Shown here piece by piece: positions 61,811-64,000 of a DNA stretch of 64,000 bases. The notes under the pieces were generated by a model. That model was given only the letters and a program-made list of their open reading frames with translations, was not told the DNA's origin and ran no database searches. Position 1 is the first letter of the stretch, and each line of letters opens with the position of its first letter. Origin of the DNA: Mycobacterium senriense (GTDB taxonomy: Bacteria; Actinomycetota; Actinomycetes; Mycobacteriales; Mycobacteriaceae); the NCBI RefSeq assembly GCF_019668465.1, contig NZ_AP024828.1:4340001-4404000 (forward strand), read 5' to 3'. The translations under genes and the position numbers were made by a program.

Positions 61811-62833
61811 ATGGTCGGTTGGCTGGACGAGCTGCAGCGACGTAATCGAGTCGTCGGCGTGATCGTCGGTGTTGTGTACAAGTACAACGACGATCAAGGC
61901 GGCTACCTGGCCGCCCTGATCACCTACTACGGGCTGGTGTCGCTGTTTCCGATGCTGCTGCTGTTGACCACCGGCCTGGGCGTCGTGCTGGCCGGCCGGC
62001 CCGATCTGCAGGCCCAGGTGTTGCACAGCACCTTGAGTCAGTTCCCGGTGATCGGCGACCAGCTGCACCACCCGCAGGGGCTCAGCGGTGGAGCGGTGGG
62101 CGTGGTGGTGGGCCTGCTCGGCGCGCTGTACGGCGGTCTGGGCGTGGGACAGGCGCTGCAAAACGCAATGGACACGGTGTGGGCGGTGCCGAAGCACAAG
62201 CGCCCCGACCCGATTCGATCCCGCGTGCGCAGCCTGATGCTGTTGTTGGTGCTCGGCTCTGCCGGCGTCGCGGCGACGGTATTGGCCGCGGTCGGCCATG
62301 CCACCGGGGCACTTGGCGTCTTCAGCAAGATCGGCCTCGTACTTGCGGCGGTGGCGATCAACACACTGATCTGCCTGGTGGCCTTTCGCGTGACGACCGC
62401 GCGGGCCCTGACCTACCGGCAGGTGTTACCGGGAGCGGTTGCAGCAGCGTTGATTTGGCAGATGCTGCAGTGGTTCGGGGCAGGCTACGTCGCACATACC
62501 GTGAGAAGGGCCAGCGCCACCAACAGCGTGTTCGCTCTGGTGTTGGGGGCGCTGGCATTTCTGTTCCTGGCATCGGTGGCGCTGGTGATGTGCGCCGAGA
62601 TCAATGTCGTCTTGGTGGAGCGGCTCTACCCGCGCGCGCTGCTCGGCGCATTCAGCGAGGACGCGGATCTGACGTCGGCGGATCGGCGGACCTATACGAA
62701 CAAGGTCAAAGCCGAGCGGGTCAAAGCCTTCGAGCGGGTCCACGTGCATTTCGACGACGTCAAGCGCCTTCCCTCGAAAACCATTGGGCGCCTTGCGGTA
62801 TTTCATGATTCTCGCCGCCCACGCACGCCATGA
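61811..62833 (+). CDS. YihY/BrkB family inner-membrane protein
   Basis: A 340-residue membrane protein with six predicted helices. RNRVVGVIVGVVYKYNDDQGGYLAALITYYGLVSLFPMLLLL is the family N-terminus, GGLGVGQALQNAMDTVWAVP the central signature, and GALAFLFLASVALVMCAEINVVLVERLYPRAL the end of the core. A cytosolic tail of about 60 residues follows. Function is not established; the RNase BN label is a historical error for this family. ATG 61811 follows GGAAGTGATCGGCG. It is divergent from hrpA with a 119-bp gap. Confidence 0.92.
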   Translation: MVGWLDELQRRNRVVGVIVGVVYKYNDDQGGYLAALITYYGLVSLFPMLLLLTTGLGVVLAGRPDLQAQVLHSTLSQFPVIGDQLHHPQGLSGGAVGVVVGLLGALYGGLGVGQALQNAMDTVWAVPKHKRPDPIRSRVRSLMLLLVLGSAGVAATVLAAVGHATGALGVFSKIGLVLAAVAINTLICLVAFRVTTARALTYRQVLPGAVAAALIWQMLQWFGAGYVAHTVRRASATNSVFALVLGALAFLFLASVALVMCAEINVVLVERLYPRALLGAFSEDADLTSADRRTYTNKVKAERVKAFERVHVHFDDVKRLPSKTIGRLAVFHDSRRPRTP

Positions 62834-62890
62834 GAACGGTTTGTTCCCGGCTTTTGGCGAGGCTGTAGGCCCGCGCAATAGTCTGCAGTC

Positions 62891-63664
62891 ATGAGTCTGG
62901 TCACCTATGAGCTGCAAGACCACGTTGCCACCATCACCCTGAACCGCCCCGAGGCGCGCAACGCCATCAACGGCGCGCTGCGCCAGGACCTCAACGCCGC
63001 CTGGGATCGCTTCCGTGACGACCTGGACGCGTGGGTCGGGATCCTGACAGCCAACGGCAGCGTTTTCTGCGCGGGCGGCGACCTCAAGGACGGTGCAGGC
63101 TCGGTCGGCACCTTCGGCGGCACCTTCTGGGAGAAACCGACCATCAACTCCTTCGAGTCCGGCATGGAATTGTTCAAGCCGACCATCGCCGCCGTGCACG
63201 GCCCGTGCATCGGCTACGGCGTGACCGGCGTGTTGTTCTGCGACTTCGTCATCGCCAGCACCGAGGCGACGTTCTGCTTTCCCGAGGTGTCCATCGGCGT
63301 GCCCACCATCGTCGGAGCCATTCGGCTCCCGCACCGGGTGGGCTGGGCCAACGCGATGGAGCTGCTGCTGACCGGTAAACCCATGAGCGCCGAGCGGGCC
63401 AAGGAAATCGGTTTGGTCTGGAAGCTGGTCGAGCCCGAGCGGCTGCAGGCCGAGGCCCAGTCCTGGGCGCGCACCCTTACCGAGGCCGCGCCACTGGCCC
63501 AGCGGGCGACCAAGGAAGTGGCGTGGCGAACCGCCGACATGGGCTGGATCGAATCCGTGCGGTTCGGCGAGACCATGCGCAAGGTGGCGGGTGCGACCGA
63601 AGACGTCGCCGAGGGGCTGCGCGCCTGGGCCGAGAAGCGCAAACCGCAGTGGCGCGGCCGGTGA
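62891..63664 (+). CDS. Enoyl-CoA hydratase/isomerase family protein
   Basis: A 257-residue crotonase. NRPEARNAINGALRQDLNAAW opens the fold, FCAGGDLKDG (near residue 58) and GPCIGYGVTGVLFCDFVIAS (near 103) form the oxyanion hole, and EATFCFPEVSIGVPTI carries the usual active-site glutamate region. It hydrates or isomerises an enoyl-CoA in fatty-acid, cholesterol or amino-acid breakdown; the substrate is unknown. ATG 62891 follows the YihY gene by 57 bp on the same strand. It is complete, unlike the crotonase at the left edge. Confidence 0.93.
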   Translation: MSLVTYELQDHVATITLNRPEARNAINGALRQDLNAAWDRFRDDLDAWVGILTANGSVFCAGGDLKDGAGSVGTFGGTFWEKPTINSFESGMELFKPTIAAVHGPCIGYGVTGVLFCDFVIASTEATFCFPEVSIGVPTIVGAIRLPHRVGWANAMELLLTGKPMSAERAKEIGLVWKLVEPERLQAEAQSWARTLTEAAPLAQRATKEVAWRTADMGWIESVRFGETMRKVAGATEDVAEGLRAWAEKRKPQWRGR

Positions 63665-63698
63665 CGGCCGGTGCGGGCGGCGTCGCGACGGCGGCGCC

Positions 63699-64000
63699 GT
63701 GGCTTTGACGAGCCGGGCGGGTGAGCGATTGCGTGCCGAACTAAGTCGTGTGCTCGACGGCGGGGGCCGTGGGGCCGACCACGCCGAGACCGCCCTCGGC
63801 GACGGACCGATCAGGCAGCGGCTCGAAGCGTCGATCCGGGCGCTGGTCATGCATCGTGGCCCACGGAGCAGCATCTGCCCGTCGGACGCCGCCCGCGCGG
63901 TCGGCGGCGACGGTTGGCGCGAGCTGATGGACGACGCCCGGGCGGCGGCGCGGCGGCTCGCCAGGTCGGGCGACGTGGAGATCACGCAGCGCGGCGAGGT
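63699..64000 (+). CDS. DUF3253 protein, partial at right edge
   Basis: About 100 residues are visible from GTG 63699, and the C-terminus is cut off. The tail matches DUF3253: IRALVMHRGPRSSICPSDAARAVGGDGWRELMDDARAAARRLARSG then DVEITQRGE. DUF3253 is a short winged-helix-like domain of unknown role. The N-terminal 40 residues are basic and acidic in alternation with no motif. It lies 34 bp behind the enoyl-CoA hydratase and may be in the same transcript. Confidence 0.75.
   Translation, partial: MALTSRAGERLRAELSRVLDGGGRGADHAETALGDGPIRQRLEASIRALVMHRGPRSSICPSDAARAVGGDGWRELMDDARAAARRLARSGDVEITQRGE

Noticed and set aside
60018..61862. A 614-codon open frame antisense to hrpA
   Set aside because: Its composition is the Arg/Gly-rich pattern expected from reading high-GC coding DNA backwards. 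HrpA motifs on the opposite strand are intact.
1..64000. CRISPR arrays, tRNA or rRNA genes
   Set aside because: No regular spaced repeats, cloverleaf or rRNA-like stretches were noticed by eye. A covariance-model search was not possible, so a tRNA could be missed.

Overview
This window looks like chromosomal DNA of a Mycobacterium. GC is very high throughout, GTG starts are common, and several families typical of the genus are present: an MPT63-type secreted antigen, a mycolic-acid methyltransferase, a CBM2 protein that resembles M. tuberculosis Rv1987, a Tat-exported DUF1906 protein like Rv2525c, DUF732 and LGFP-repeat proteins, a TIGR00027 methyltransferase, mycothiol-type DinB proteins and two cytochromes P450. 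The species cannot be fixed from the sequence alone. No rRNA, tRNA, CRISPR array, intact insertion sequence or phage gene was seen.

Layout. Positions 1-8 kb hold a partial crotonase gene, a TetR gene with a near-perfect palindromic operator, a COG0523 metal GTPase, a TesB thioesterase, a DUF6400 plus zinc-ribbon gene pair flanked by a 24-bp direct repeat, a decayed AAA ATPase, a DUF1906 protein, and a divergent SDR/HxlR pair sharing a strong double operator. Positions 8-14 kb hold a Ser/Thr kinase followed by a gene graveyard (broken nitroreductase, acyl-CoA dehydrogenase and FAD-monooxygenase pieces, ketosynthase tail), then a mycolate methyltransferase, MPT63-like and LGFP proteins. Positions 14-23 kb hold a TetR-controlled run of ABC1 kinase, P450 and DoxX-like membrane protein, an OxlT-type MFS transporter with its 43-residue small subunit, and a scar in which a ruined copy of the P450 end is fused to a copy of the DoxX end.

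Positions 23.6-29.2 kb hold a Wadjet/MukBEF-like condensin operon, jetA-jetB-jetC. The three genes overlap, but no jetD nuclease gene follows. Positions 29-42 kb hold an MFS exporter, a secreted protein with three WWDP repeats, DUF899-SRPBCC, ArsR/NTF2-like/P450, a coupled ATP-grasp plus serine-hydrolase pair, DUF732, DinB/MarR, FKBP and lactate permease genes.

Positions 42.8-46 kb hold a light-sensing module: a bacteriophytochrome whose output domain is a PP2C-type (SpoIIE-like) phosphatase, divergent from a heme oxygenase that could make its biliverdin chromophore. Positions 46-64 kb are mostly ordinary metabolism: SDR, lipocalin-like, two methyltransferases, aldehyde dehydrogenase, M42 peptidase, CitE-like lyase, glucose-6-phosphate dehydrogenase, FAD monooxygenase, HrpA helicase, YihY/BrkB membrane protein, enoyl-CoA hydratase and a partial DUF3253 gene.

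The strongest leads for follow-up are the JetD-less Wadjet operon, the phytochrome-phosphatase/heme oxygenase unit, the coupled ATP-grasp/serine-hydrolase pair, the cassette bracketed by 24-bp repeats, and several well-preserved traces of duplication and decay.
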